Origin: Deltaproteobacteria bacterium
GTDB taxonomy: Bacteria; Desulfobacterota; DSM-4660; Desulfatiglandales; Desulfatiglandaceae
Reading direction: 5' to 3'
Assembly: GCA_013349725.1 (NCBI GenBank)
Contig: DUZB01000020.1
Span: 2,876-18,970 of the forward strand
DNA: 16,095 nt
The position numbers and the translations under genes were made by a program. Below are positions 1-7,677 of the stretch, one piece after another. The notes beneath the pieces are model-generated. The model had not been told where the DNA came from. It saw nothing but the letters and a program-made list of their open reading frames with translations, and made no database searches. Positions within the stretch are counted from its first letter, which is position 1. Every line of letters begins with the position of its first letter.

Positions 1-918
1 GCCATACGGCTTGCCAGGGGGTATACCGGGAGGACAAAAATTGTCAAATTTGACGGATGTTATCACGGGCATGCGGACAGCCTCCTTGTCTCGGCAGGGT
101 CAGGAATCGCCACCCTTGGAATTCCAGGCAGTCCGGGGGTGCCGGAAGACCTGGCAAGACATACCATTTCTCTTCCGTTTAATGATCTGGGGGCCGTGGA
201 AAAGGCCTTCGAGAAATTTGACCGGCAGATCGCAACCCTCATTGTAGAACCTGTCCCAGGCAATATGGGGGTTGTTCTGCCTGAAGACGGTTTTCTCAAA
301 GGACTCAGAGAGATCACCGAAGACTCCGGAACGATTCTGATCTTTGATGAAGTCATCACCGGATTCAGGGTATCCCCTGGGGGCGCTCAATCTCTGTACG
401 GCATTCTGCCTGATCTGACATGTCTTGGCAAAATCATCGGTGGTGGATTACCGGTAGGCGCTTATGGAGGGAAAAAGGAAATCATGTCCCGCATGGCGCC
501 CGAAGGAGAAATTTATCAGGCAGGAACCCTCTCGGGCAATCCTCTGGCCATGGCTGCAGGAATCGCAACTCTCAATATTTTGAAAAACGGGAACATTTAT
601 GAAACGCTGGAGAAAAAGAGCGCTCTTCTTTTCTCAGGCCTTGAAAAAGCCGCCTCCAAGGCCGACGTCCCGGTCAAAATAAATCGTGTGGGTTCCATGG
701 GAACACTCTTTTTCACTACGTCCGGTGTTACCGACTTTCAGTCCGCCAAGGCGTGTGATGAAAAACGGTTTATCCAATATTTCAGAAGGATGCTTGAACA
801 GGGGATATACCTTGCTCCTTCTCCATTTGAGACAAGTTTCATTTCCCACGCCCATACGGAGGAGATGATCGAAAAGACGATCCGTTGTGCAACCAATGCT
901 TTTAAGGAAATGAGGTAG
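1..918 (+). CDS. hemL: Glutamate-1-semialdehyde 2,1-aminomutase, 5'-truncated by the window
   Basis: HemL converts glutamate-1-semialdehyde to 5-aminolevulinate, the last step of the C5 route to haem, sirohaem and related tetrapyrroles; it is a cytosolic PLP enzyme. The frame is open from base 1 and reads ARGYTGRTKIVKFDGCYHGH, the typical family segment, so translation begins upstream. The 305 residues present correspond to the C-terminal part; the family is usually about 425 residues, so roughly 120 are missing. The PLP-binding lysine lies in LGKIIGGGLPVGA (codon at 430-432), preceded by the DEVITGFR segment that carries the cofactor-contacting Asp. The internal ATG at 139 is not the start, because conserved sequence continues upstream of it. 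The gene ends with TAG and is followed by a 150-bp gap before the ATP synthase genes; no terminator is visible in that gap. Confidence 0.95.
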   Translation, partial: AIRLARGYTGRTKIVKFDGCYHGHADSLLVSAGSGIATLGIPGSPGVPEDLARHTISLPFNDLGAVEKAFEKFDRQIATLIVEPVPGNMGVVLPEDGFLKGLREITEDSGTILIFDEVITGFRVSPGGAQSLYGILPDLTCLGKIIGGGLPVGAYGGKKEIMSRMAPEGEIYQAGTLSGNPLAMAAGIATLNILKNGNIYETLEKKSALLFSGLEKAASKADVPVKINRVGSMGTLFFTTSGVTDFQSAKACDEKRFIQYFRRMLEQGIYLAPSPFETSFISHAHTEEMIEKTIRCATNAFKEMR

Positions 919-988
919 AATGGTTGAGCGGTTCACGCGACCTCTTCAGCCAGCAATCGCAGAACTTGTAAACGTCTGCAAAAATTTA

Positions 989-1016
989 TTGACTTCCCAC
1001 AAATTTCTGTGATAGG
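989..1016 (+). promoter_or_regulatory. Candidate sigma-70 promoter of the F0 operon
   Basis: A TTGACT -35 (989-994) is followed after 16 bp by GATAGG (1011-1016), a weak -10 (3/6) helped by an extended TG at 1008-1009. It lies 52 bp before the atpZ start and is the best candidate in the hemL-atpZ gap. A CACA...TGTG inverted repeat (998-1011) occupies the spacer. Confidence 0.4.
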
Positions 1017-1068
1017 ACGCTTACGAGTTTTCCTGAAACCGGGGTTGGAGGTCTTTTAATTAAATCAA

Positions 1069-1296
1069 ATGGATAAAGACCTAAAGAAATCCATCAAGGA
1101 TTTAGGATACTTAAGTACTGTCGGCATGACCATGGCCTTCTCCATCGCAATAGGGGCTGTGGGAGGTTACTATTTCGACAAATATTTCGGAACCAGACCA
1201 TGGGGTTTTTATATTTTTCTTGGATTCGGCATTGCCGCTGCCTTCAGGAATTTGTACATCCTCTATAGAAAGGCAAAGATCTCTGATGAACCCTGA
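1069..1296 (+). CDS. atpZ: AtpZ-like F0 assembly protein (ATPase_gene1 family)
   Basis: A 75-residue protein with a short charged N-terminus (MDKDLKKS) and two hydrophobic segments (about residues 14-36 and 46-66) separated by YFDKYFGTRPW. This is the usual layout of the small AtpZ/AtpQ-type proteins encoded first in many atp operons. Family members are thought to help subunit I with F0 assembly or divalent-cation handling; here this is inferred from family and position. It is the first gene of the F0 operon and overlaps atpI by 11 bp. ATG 1069 is the only plausible start, because an in-frame TAA lies at 1057-1059. The nearest Shine-Dalgarno-like GGAGG (1047-1051) is unusually far away at 17 nt, so initiation may be inefficient or use another signal. 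Confidence 0.8.
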   Translation: MDKDLKKSIKDLGYLSTVGMTMAFSIAIGAVGGYYFDKYFGTRPWGFYIFLGFGIAAAFRNLYILYRKAKISDEP

Positions 1297-1675
1297 AAAG
1301 CTGCTTCAGAAAATTAGATTTCATAACTGGGTCATTCTCATGATCACCGGCTCCCTGAGTTTTCTTTTCATGAGTACAACTTTTACGATGGGCCTGATTC
1401 TTGGAGGACTCATTATCATCGGAAATTTCGGCCTCCTCCAAAACACCATTCGCGCAGCCTTTCCCACCGAAGGGGCTGTGAAAATAAAAATAGGGACAAT
1501 CGTCATGAAATTTTATTTTAGGCTTGCCATTTTGGGCCTGATTATCTATATCCTTATCACCAACGGCTGGGTCAATCCTATAGGGCTGACCGCAGGCCTT
1601 TCAATCGTGGTCATTACTATATTTTACGTGGGGATACAGGCTGTTTTTAGAACATCATCGCGGGAGGCTGTATAA
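1286..1675 (+). CDS. atpI: ATP synthase subunit I
   Basis: A 129-residue protein beginning MNPEKLLQKIRF, with about four hydrophobic helices and a basic C-terminus (FRTSSREAV), matching the ATP_synt_I family. Subunit I is an inner-membrane helper for assembly of the c-ring and is not part of the finished enzyme. The open frame extends upstream to 1220, but that stretch lies inside atpZ and is not hydrophobic in the family manner. ATG 1286 gives the usual family length and an 11-bp overlap with atpZ, suggesting translational coupling. It is followed after 3 bp by atpB, whose ribosome binding site lies in its last codons. The sequence is poorly conserved in this family, so the call rests on topology, size and position between atpZ and atpB. 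Confidence 0.85.
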   Translation: MNPEKLLQKIRFHNWVILMITGSLSFLFMSTTFTMGLILGGLIIIGNFGLLQNTIRAAFPTEGAVKIKIGTIVMKFYFRLAILGLIIYILITNGWVNPIGLTAGLSIVVITIFYVGIQAVFRTSSREAV

Positions 1676-1678
1676 TTT

Positions 1679-2368
1679 ATGGAACATCCTATTTTTTTCA
1701 TTGATGCAATCTTATCTGCCATGGGTCTTGGGCATTATGCAAAAGCATACTCCCATGTGAATTACACCTGGTTGACCATGCTCATTCTTATCATCAGCGC
1801 CCTTATCCTTGTCAAACACGTCAAAGTTGTTCCCTCAAAGGGGCAGAACTTTTTTGAGGTTATCATAAGCAGCCTTGAAAATTTCATGGTGGAAATAACC
1901 GGACCGGAAGGAAGGTTCTTTTTCCCTTATGTTGCAACCGTATTCCTGTTCGTTCTCGTTGCAAATATGATTGGTCTGATCCCCGGGATGTTTTCGCCTA
2001 CTGCGAATCTGAATACAACGGCGGCACTTGCATTGTGCACATTCATCTGCACGCATGCTATAGGAATAAAGTTCCACGGAGCAAAATATATCAAACACTT
2101 TCTGGGCCCTGTATGGTGGCTGGCGCCTCTCATGTTACCCATTGAGTTAATCGGTCACTTCGCCCGGATCTTGTCCCTGAGCGTTCGACTGTTCGGAAAT
2201 ATTTTTGGAAAAGAGATGGTTTTGGCCATCCTGTTCGGACTAGCGGGCCTCTACCTTGCCCCGTTACCGGTCATGTTCCTTGGCATTTTAGTCTGTTTTA
2301 TCCAGGCTCTCGTTTTTATGCTTCTTTCCACCATGTATTTTCTCGGCGCCATGGAACATGCACATTAG
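1679..2368 (+). CDS. atpB: ATP synthase F0 subunit a
   Basis: Subunit a forms the two ion half-channels next to the c-ring of the F0 motor in the cytoplasmic membrane. The 229-residue protein has five to six hydrophobic helices. The essential arginine is Arg170 in LSLSVRLFGN, equivalent to E. coli Arg210. Glu156 and His160 in PIELIGHFAR line the half-channel region, and the last helix holds FIQALVF with Gln209, equivalent to E. coli Gln252. A GGGAGG ribosome binding site (1662-1667) sits 11 nt before ATG 1679. It follows atpI by 3 bp and is separated from atpE by an 81-bp gap that contains a hairpin. No frameshift or missing key residue is seen. Confidence 0.96.
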   Translation: MEHPIFFIDAILSAMGLGHYAKAYSHVNYTWLTMLILIISALILVKHVKVVPSKGQNFFEVIISSLENFMVEITGPEGRFFFPYVATVFLFVLVANMIGLIPGMFSPTANLNTTAALALCTFICTHAIGIKFHGAKYIKHFLGPVWWLAPLMLPIELIGHFARILSLSVRLFGNIFGKEMVLAILFGLAGLYLAPLPVMFLGILVCFIQALVFMLLSTMYFLGAMEHAH

Positions 2369-2375
2369 CATAGAG

Positions 2376-2409
2376 AGGTCCGTTTCCATTCGCACGGACC
2401 TTGATTTTT
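2376..2409 (+). terminator. Hairpin with T-rich tail between atpB and atpE (attenuator or processing site)
   Basis: A perfect 8-bp stem, AGGTCCGT (2376-2383) with ACGGACCT (2394-2401), and a 10-nt loop, followed by TGATTTTT. It has the form of a modest intrinsic terminator but lies inside the operon, upstream of a very strong atpE ribosome binding site. It could partly terminate, or mark a cleavage site that stabilises the downstream atpE message. Confidence 0.55.
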
Positions 2410-2449
2410 GAAGAAGGCCAACCAATAAATTTAATGAAAGGAGGATCAC

Positions 2450-2833
2450 ATGTCTAAGAAAACTTTTATAGGGGTACTTTCATCCGTACTGTTGTTAGGT
2501 ATGGCATCCATGGCATTTGCTGCAGGCGATGACAACGCAGTAAAGGCCGCTGGTCTGTGGGTATTTTTTGGAATCGCCATTGCTTGTGGTATCGGTATCG
2601 GCATGGCTGTACTTGGTACCGGCCTCGGTATGGGTTATGCCCTTAACGGTGCTCTACAGGGAACAGCCAGAAACCCGGAAGCAGCAGGTAAAATCATGAC
2701 CACCATGATTATCGGTCTGGCTCTGATCGAGTCACTCTGTATCTACGCACTGGTCATCTGCTTTATTCTTGTTTTCAAGATCCCGGATCTTGGCAGCATG
2801 CACGAGCTTATCGTCAAATCTCTGGGCGCATAA
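2450..2833 (+). CDS. atpE: ATP synthase F0 subunit c with signal-peptide-like N-terminus
   Basis: Subunit c forms the rotating ion-binding ring of F0. The hairpin of two membrane helices occupies about residues 32-65 and 84-110, joined by the polar loop TARNPEA (the R-N-P motif contacting F1). The ion-binding carboxylate is Glu94 in LIESLCIY. The position corresponding to the Na+-site glutamine of Ilyobacter is Met61, and the residue after E-S is Leu rather than Thr, so proton coupling is inferred. Residues 1-24 (MSKK, a hydrophobic core, then AFA) look like a cleavable signal peptide, making the 127-residue precursor longer than the usual 80 or so. The AAAGGAGG ribosome binding site (2437-2444) is the strongest in the operon, fitting the need for many c copies. 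A terminator follows directly. Confidence 0.95.
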   Translation: MSKKTFIGVLSSVLLLGMASMAFAAGDDNAVKAAGLWVFFGIAIACGIGIGMAVLGTGLGMGYALNGALQGTARNPEAAGKIMTTMIIGLALIESLCIYALVICFILVFKIPDLGSMHELIVKSLGA

Positions 2834-2849
2834 TAATCCTTTAAAATTG

Positions 2850-2883
2850 AGCGAGGGCCTGAAAACAGGTCCTCGCTTTTTTT
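2850..2883 (+). terminator. Rho-independent terminator of the F0 operon
   Basis: A 12-bp stem (2850-2861 with 2866-2877), one G-T wobble, an AAAA loop, and seven T from 2877 to 2883. It ends the atp operon 16 bp after the atpE stop and isolates rex transcription. Confidence 0.93.
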
Positions 2884-2891
2884 CTTAGTAT

Positions 2892-2909
2892 ATGTGCCTT
2901 ATTTCACAA
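2892..2909 (+). promoter_or_regulatory. Rex operator candidate (autoregulatory)
   Basis: The 18-bp site reads TGTG, eight bases, CACAA. It matches 11 of the 14 defined positions of the known Rex consensus TTGTGAA-N4-TTCACAA. The right half, TTTCACAA, is perfect. It overlaps the -35 box of the rex promoter, so a bound Rex dimer would block RNA polymerase. Rex binds such sites when NAD+ is high and releases when NADH rises. Confidence 0.7.
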
Positions 2910-2931
2910 TGTTGTTTTTACCGTATATAGT
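2903..2931 (+). promoter_or_regulatory. rex: Promoter of rex
   Basis: TTCACA (2903-2908, 5/6) and TATAGT (2926-2931, 5/6) are separated by an optimal 17 bp. The predicted transcription start near 2938 is only a few bases before the rex ATG at 2942, implying a leaderless or almost leaderless transcript. Confidence 0.7.
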
Positions 2932-2941
2932 ACTTTGCTTA

Positions 2942-3589
2942 ATGGATGAAAAAGCCAAAATACCTAATCCCACGATCGAACGTCTCGCCCTGTACTCGAG
3001 ACCTCTCGAAGCCCTTGTCGACACCGGTCTTCCTGTCATTTCCAGTGAGAGACTTGCGGTATTATGCGGTGTGAACCCTGCGCAGGTCAGAAAAGATCTG
3101 GCTTACTTTGGAGAATTTGGTGTTCGGGGAGTTGGTTATGAGGTAAGGGATCTTCTGTATGAGATAAAGAAGATTCTTGCTACAAACCGGGACTGGACCC
3201 TGTGCATTGTGGGCATGGGCAACCTGGGGAAGAGCCTGGCCCAGAATGACAATCTCAGGAAAAGAGGTTATCTGCTTGCAGCTGCCTTTGATTCGGATCC
3301 TGAGAAGGTTGGTGTCGAGCTGCCGAGCGGTTTGATCATTGAGGCGGCAGAAAAAATACGGGAAGTGATTGTTCGGCGCGGTATCGAAATAGGGATGATC
3401 ACCACGCCTCCTCAAATGGCGCAAAGGGTTTCAAACATCCTTTTTGACGCAGGCGTTAAAGCGATACTTAATTTTGCCCCGATACATATCAGGACACCGG
3501 AATGCTGCATTGTGGAAAATGTGGATTTCTCCGTAAGACTTGAGCATCTCGCCTACCATATCGAACGTCTCCCGAAAAGAAAAAAATAG
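2942..3589 (+). CDS. rex: Redox-sensing transcriptional repressor Rex
   Basis: Rex is a homodimeric DNA-binding repressor that reads the NADH/NAD+ ratio. The 215 residues show an N-terminal winged helix (about 1-80; PNPTIERLALYSRPLEAL, then VNPAQVRKDLAYFGEFGVRGVGY) and a Rossmann NAD(H) domain with GMGNLG at 91-96 and FDSDPEKVG after the second strand. The length is normal for the family. The frame is open back to GTG 2894, but the extra residues are hydrophobic and overlap the promoter; MDEKAKIPNPTIERL is the usual beginning. No Shine-Dalgarno is visible before 2942, and the promoter lies only 10 bp upstream, so leaderless translation is inferred. It stands alone between the atp terminator and the convergent uvrA. 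A Rex-like site at its own promoter suggests autoregulation, and its placement next to F0 genes suggests control of energy metabolism. Confidence 0.96.
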   Translation: MDEKAKIPNPTIERLALYSRPLEALVDTGLPVISSERLAVLCGVNPAQVRKDLAYFGEFGVRGVGYEVRDLLYEIKKILATNRDWTLCIVGMGNLGKSLAQNDNLRKRGYLLAAAFDSDPEKVGVELPSGLIIEAAEKIREVIVRRGIEIGMITTPPQMAQRVSNILFDAGVKAILNFAPIHIRTPECCIVENVDFSVRLEHLAYHIERLPKRKK

Positions 3590-3688
3590 GGTCTGACCCG
3601 GACAAACTGGAACCGAAAAAGTCTCTCGCAAAGGCGCAAAGACGCTACGTTTTCGTGTTGTTGACGACTCTGGAATTGTCGTCTCGAG

Positions 3689-6532
3689 TCAGCTCTGAAC
3701 GGTCATAAGAGTCGAATTTTTTAAGATTTTTTTCAGGAACTGTCCGGTGTACGAGCCTTCGGTCTCCGCAACTTCTTGAGGAGTTCCTGTAGCCACCACA
3801 TATCCGCCTTCATCTCCCCCCTCCGGCCCAAGATCAATAATATAGTCGGATGTTTTTATCACATCCAGGTTATGTTCTATGACCACAACGGTGTTCTTGA
3901 GGTCCACAAGGTGGTTCAAAACATCAAGCAGTTTCTGGATGTCTTCAAAATGAAGTCCCGTTGTGGGCTCATCCAGAAGGTACAGAGTCCTTCCCGTGTT
4001 TCTCTTGCTCAACTCTTTTGAAAGCTTGATTCTCTGGGCCTCGCCGCCTGAAAGGGTCGTGGCCTGCTGTCCCAGCTTTACATAGCCAAGCCCCACATCG
4101 ATCAAGTTACTCAGTTTATTCCTTATGGCAGGGATATTTTCAAAGAATTGAGCGGCCTGATTGATGGTCATATTGAGGACATGGGATATGTTGTTTCCCT
4201 TGTATTTGATTTCCAGGGTATCCCGGTTATACCGAAGTCCCCTGCACGACTCACAGGTTACGTAAACGTCCGGCAGGAAGTGCATTTCAATTTTCTTTAT
4301 CCCATCGCCCTGACATGCCTCGCACCTCCCCCCCTTAACATTGAAGCTGAAACGTCCGGGCTTATACCCCCTGGCTCTTGACTCCGGCAACATGGAAAAC
4401 AGTTCTCGAATGTGCGTGAAAGCTCCCGTATACGTGGCCGGGTTCGACCGTGGCGTTCTCCCGATAGGACTCTGATCGATATTAATCACTTTGTCCAGAT
4501 GTTCGATTCCTTGAATGGAATCGACGCGGCCGATTCTCTGGCTGGAACGGTATAACCTGTGAGACAGTGCAGGGTATAAGATGCCGTTGATCAGGCTGCT
4601 CTTTCCGGACCCCGAGACTCCTGTAATACAGGTAAAAACGCCAAGGGGGATTTTTACGGTGATATCCTTTAAATTGTTTTCCCTGGCGCCGTGTACAACA
4701 ATGGCCGTCCCGTTTCCTTTTCGCCCGGGCCTGGAAGCACAAATATCTTTCTTTCCGGACAGGTATTGGCCCGTCAGGGAAGCCCCGTGGGTCAGAAGCT
4801 TTTCGGGCGGCCCTTCAAAAACCACCTCCCCACCTTTTATGCCTGCGCCCGGCCCCATATCAATCACGTGGTCCGCTTCAAGAATCGTCTCCGCATCATG
4901 CTCCACAACGAGCACGGTATTTCCAAGGTCTCTGAGCTTTTTCAAATTTCCAAGAAGCCTGAGATTATCTCTCTGATGAAGCCCGATACTCGGTTCATCC
5001 AGCACATACAGTACACCGGCCAGCCCTGAACTGATTTGCGTAGCCAACCTGATCCGCTGGTCCTCCCCCCCCGAAAGGGTTCCGGATGAACGATTCAGGC
5101 TGAGGTAGTTCAACCCGACACTCCTTAAAAAGCTCAACCTTTCACGAATTTCCTTTAATACCCGTTCCCCAATGGCTTTTTTCCGGGAATCCAGCTCCAG
5201 AGTCCGAAAAAATTCGTAGGCATTTTCAATGGACAACGCGGTAATTTCATGAATCGACAGGACCCCTATTTTTACCGCCAGACTGACCGGTTTCAGTCGA
5301 GCCCCGCCGCAGACTGGACACGGTCTCATACTGACAAATTTTTCAATTCTGCCCCGGACATGATTGGAATCCGTCTCGTGATAGCGTCTTTCAAGATTCG
5401 GAATCACTCCTTCAAAAGGGCGGGTGTAGGAATGGCTGCGCTCACCGTTTGCAAGAGTAAAATGGATAGACTCCTCCCCGGAACCAAAAAGAAAAATCTC
5501 TTTGACTTTCTCGGGAAAATCTTTGAAACCTGTATTCATATGCACACCATAATGTCGGCATACTGACTCTAACAACTGGTTGAAATAGCTTGAATACCTG
5601 GTGTCCCAAGGAGCAATGGCGCCCATTCTGAGGGAGAGCTCGGGATCCGGCACTACGAGCGAAGGATCAAAATACCGTTTTGTTCCAAGACCACTGCATT
5701 CCTCACAAGCCCCCTGTGGATTGTTGAATGAAAACATCTGGGGCGTCATTTCGGGAACGCTCAGGCTGCACTTGGGGCAGGCAGCTTTCTGATTGAAAAA
5801 AGACTCCCCAGTCTCCGCTGCATCCACCACAACCTTGCCTTCCGATAGCCCTAACGCCAGTTCCATGGAGTCTGTTAAACGTCTGACAATGGAATCCTTG
5901 ACAATCAGTCTGTCTACAACGACTCGAATAGTATGCTTTCGGTTCTTTTCAAGGGCGATATCTTCTTCAAGGAGCCGGATCTCCCCGTCCACCTGGACCC
6001 TTGTAAAACCGTCTCTTCGCAATTTCTTGAAAAGTTGAACGTATTCCCCCTTACGTCCTTCAATGAGCGGAGCCAGGATCTGGATTTTGGTCCCACTTTT
6101 CAATTCCAGCACTCGATCCACAATTTCCTGGGTAGTCTGGGAACTGATTTCAAGGCCGCATTCGGGGCAGTAAGGCTGCCCTGCCCTCGCAAAAAGCACA
6201 CGCAAATAATCGTATATTTCCGTTACTGTTCCCACAGTGGAACGTGGGTTGCGACTGGAAGAGCGCTGTTCAATGCATATGGCGGGAGACAATCCTTCAA
6301 TGGAATCCACATCGGGCTTGTCCATCTGTTCCAGGAACTGCCGGGCGTAGGCGGAAAGCGATTCCACATATCTACGCTGTCCTTCGGCGTATATGGTATC
6401 AAAAGCCAGTGAGGATTTACCTGATCCTGACAGACCGGTAATAACGACCAGTTTATTGCGGGGAATATCCAGCGAAATATTCTTCAGATTGTGCTGCCTC
6501 GCCCCTCTTATTTTCAGCGTTTCAACCGCCAT
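3689..6532 (-). CDS. uvrA: Excinuclease ABC subunit A
   Basis: UvrA is the damage-recognising ATPase of nucleotide excision repair and loads UvrB at lesions. The 947 residues carry two ABC modules. Walker A motifs are GLSGSGKS (residues 33-40) and GVSGSGKS in the second half. ABC signatures are [12 protein letters not shown] and [11 protein letters not shown], and Walker B regions are [16 protein letters not shown] and [12 protein letters not shown]. Zinc-binding cysteines are at CPECG, CPKC...CEEC and the C-terminal CEAC-X19-CESC module. Length is normal. The first signature has Asp where most UvrA proteins have Ala (LSGGEAQ). ATG 6532 lies 3 bp after the pdxA stop, so the two are co-transcribed and probably coupled. 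No SOS-type box or terminator was recognised; the gene converges on rex across 99 bp. Confidence 0.98.
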   Translation of the reverse strand: MAVETLKIRGARQHNLKNISLDIPRNKLVVITGLSGSGKSSLAFDTIYAEGQRRYVESLSAYARQFLEQMDKPDVDSIEGLSPAICIEQRSSSRNPRSTVGTVTEIYDYLRVLFARAGQPYCPECGLEISSQTTQEIVDRVLELKSGTKIQILAPLIEGRKGEYVQLFKKLRRDGFTRVQVDGEIRLLEEDIALEKNRKHTIRVVVDRLIVKDSIVRRLTDSMELALGLSEGKVVVDAAETGESFFNQKAACPKCSLSVPEMTPQMFSFNNPQGACEECSGLGTKRYFDPSLVVPDPELSLRMGAIAPWDTRYSSYFNQLLESVCRHYGVHMNTGFKDFPEKVKEIFLFGSGEESIHFTLANGERSHSYTRPFEGVIPNLERRYHETDSNHVRGRIEKFVSMRPCPVCGGARLKPVSLAVKIGVLSIHEITALSIENAYEFFRTLELDSRKKAIGERVLKEIRERLSFLRSVGLNYLSLNRSSGTLSGGEDQRIRLATQISSGLAGVLYVLDEPSIGLHQRDNLRLLGNLKKLRDLGNTVLVVEHDAETILEADHVIDMGPGAGIKGGEVVFEGPPEKLLTHGASLTGQYLSGKKDICASRPGRKGNGTAIVVHGARENNLKDITVKIPLGVFTCITGVSGSGKSSLINGILYPALSHRLYRSSQRIGRVDSIQGIEHLDKVINIDQSPIGRTPRSNPATYTGAFTHIRELFSMLPESRARGYKPGRFSFNVKGGRCEACQGDGIKKIEMHFLPDVYVTCESCRGLRYNRDTLEIKYKGNNISHVLNMTINQAAQFFENIPAIRNKLSNLIDVGLGYVKLGQQATTLSGGEAQRIKLSKELSKRNTGRTLYLLDEPTTGLHFEDIQKLLDVLNHLVDLKNTVVVIEHNLDVIKTSDYIIDLGPEGGDEGGYVVATGTPQEVAETEGSYTGQFLKKILKNSTLMTVQS

Positions 6533-6535
6533 CTT

Positions 6536-7573
6536 CTATCCCTGAATACCCCCGGACAGTCTCCTGTTTCCGGCCATTACGGCCGCCATCCGGATTGCCG
6601 CAACCAGACTTGACGGATCAGCCTTCCCGGTTCCGGCAATATCATACGCCGTTCCGTGATCCACGGAAGTCCTGATAATCGGAAGCCCCAGGGTCACATT
6701 TACGGCATCTGAAAAATGGAGCAATTTAAGGGGTATCAATCCCTGATCATGGTACATGCACACCACCGCATCATATGCTCCGGATGCCGCCCGGTAAAAA
6801 AGAGTATCCGCTGGAAACGGTCCTTCCACATGGAACCCCTCTCTTCCCGCCCACTCGACAGCAGGAATGATGATATCTCTTTCCTCTGAACCGAACAGAC
6901 AGGACTCGCCCCCATGGGGATTGAGCGCCGCCACCGCAAGTCGAGGATTTTCCATTCCGAAATCTTTCTCAAAAGCCGTTGAAGTAATACGTATTGTCTT
7001 CTGTATCATTTCCGAAGTCAGAATAAGAGGGACCTCCCTGAGTCCGCAATGGATGGTCACCAGTACCACACGCAACCGTTCTCCTGCCAACATCATCACG
7101 TATTCGGCTGTATCTGTGCAGTGGGAAATTAATTGGGTGTGCCCCTCAAACCTGTAACCGGCCTTTTGCATCAGGATTTTGCTGATAGGGCAGGTCACCA
7201 TGGCATCTATCTCGCCCTGGCGCGCCATTTCAACAGCCCTGAGAATATACTGGACCATAGCCTTCCCCCCCTCAAGGGAAGGCCTGGCCGGATCGAAAGT
7301 GCCTTCTTCCAAATCTGAAATGGGGATGAGATCAATGCTGCCGGCCCTTGCCTCGGCCTCATCAGGAGTTGAGATCACACGAATTTCCAGCTTTCTACAA
7401 TCTTCGAACGGCGATTTCAAAATGGCCGAAGAAAGGACATTCCGGTCCCCCAGAACCATGGGCCGACAGAAATCCTTCACGTTCTGCATGCTCATTGCCC
7501 TGATGATAATCTCCGGTCCAATCCCGGAAGGATCGCCCATGGTTATGCCAATCAATGGCAGACGATGCATCAT
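6536..7573 (-). CDS. pdxA: 4-hydroxythreonine-4-phosphate dehydrogenase
   Basis: PdxA oxidises 4-phosphohydroxy-L-threonine with NAD(P)+; the product goes to PdxJ for pyridoxine 5'-phosphate synthesis (DXP-dependent vitamin B6 route). The N-terminus holds the typical [14 protein letters not shown]. The three metal-binding histidines are His175 (TIHCG), His220 (LNPHGGE) and His275 ([11 protein letters not shown]), matching E. coli His166, His211 and His266. The frame is open to a TTG at 7591, but an AAGGAG ribosome binding site (7579-7584) lies inside that extension, 5 nt before ATG 7573, which is therefore preferred (345 aa; ATG 7570 is the alternative). uvrA follows after 3 bp. A weak promoter candidate lies in the 104-bp gap behind panE. 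Confidence 0.96.
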   Translation of the reverse strand: MMHRLPLIGITMGDPSGIGPEIIIRAMSMQNVKDFCRPMVLGDRNVLSSAILKSPFEDCRKLEIRVISTPDEAEARAGSIDLIPISDLEEGTFDPARPSLEGGKAMVQYILRAVEMARQGEIDAMVTCPISKILMQKAGYRFEGHTQLISHCTDTAEYVMMLAGERLRVVLVTIHCGLREVPLILTSEMIQKTIRITSTAFEKDFGMENPRLAVAALNPHGGESCLFGSEERDIIIPAVEWAGREGFHVEGPFPADTLFYRAASGAYDAVVCMYHDQGLIPLKLLHFSDAVNVTLGLPIIRTSVDHGTAYDIAGTGKADPSSLVAAIRMAAVMAGNRRLSGGIQG

Positions 7574-7624
7574 CTGTACTCCTTGTATCAAAAAAAATAC
7601 TGACCATGGTTAAAATAATCATTC

Positions 7625-7652
7625 CTAATACATTTCAGAGATATGGCTTCAA
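7625..7652 (-). promoter_or_regulatory. Weak promoter candidate for pdxA-uvrA
   Basis: On the minus strand TTGAAG (7647-7652) is followed after 16 bp by TATTAG (7625-7630). Matches are partial (4/6 at -10). It lies in the gap between panE and pdxA and could give pdxA-uvrA independent transcription. Confidence 0.3.
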
Positions 7653-7677
7653 TATTCAAGGTTTAAAAGCAGCGAAC

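Noticed and set aside
2720..2760. Na+-coupled ATP synthase
   Set aside because: The E-S pair resembles the Na+ site, but the Gln equivalent is Met61 and the following Thr is Leu, so proton coupling is more likely.
3663..3683. GACGAC/GTCGTC stem as terminator for uvrA or rex
   Set aside because: Only 6 bp with a 9-nt loop and no T run on either strand.
5933..6412. 159-codon plus-strand frame
   Set aside because: It is antisense to uvrA, which is unmistakable from its ATPase and zinc motifs; the frame is a coding shadow.
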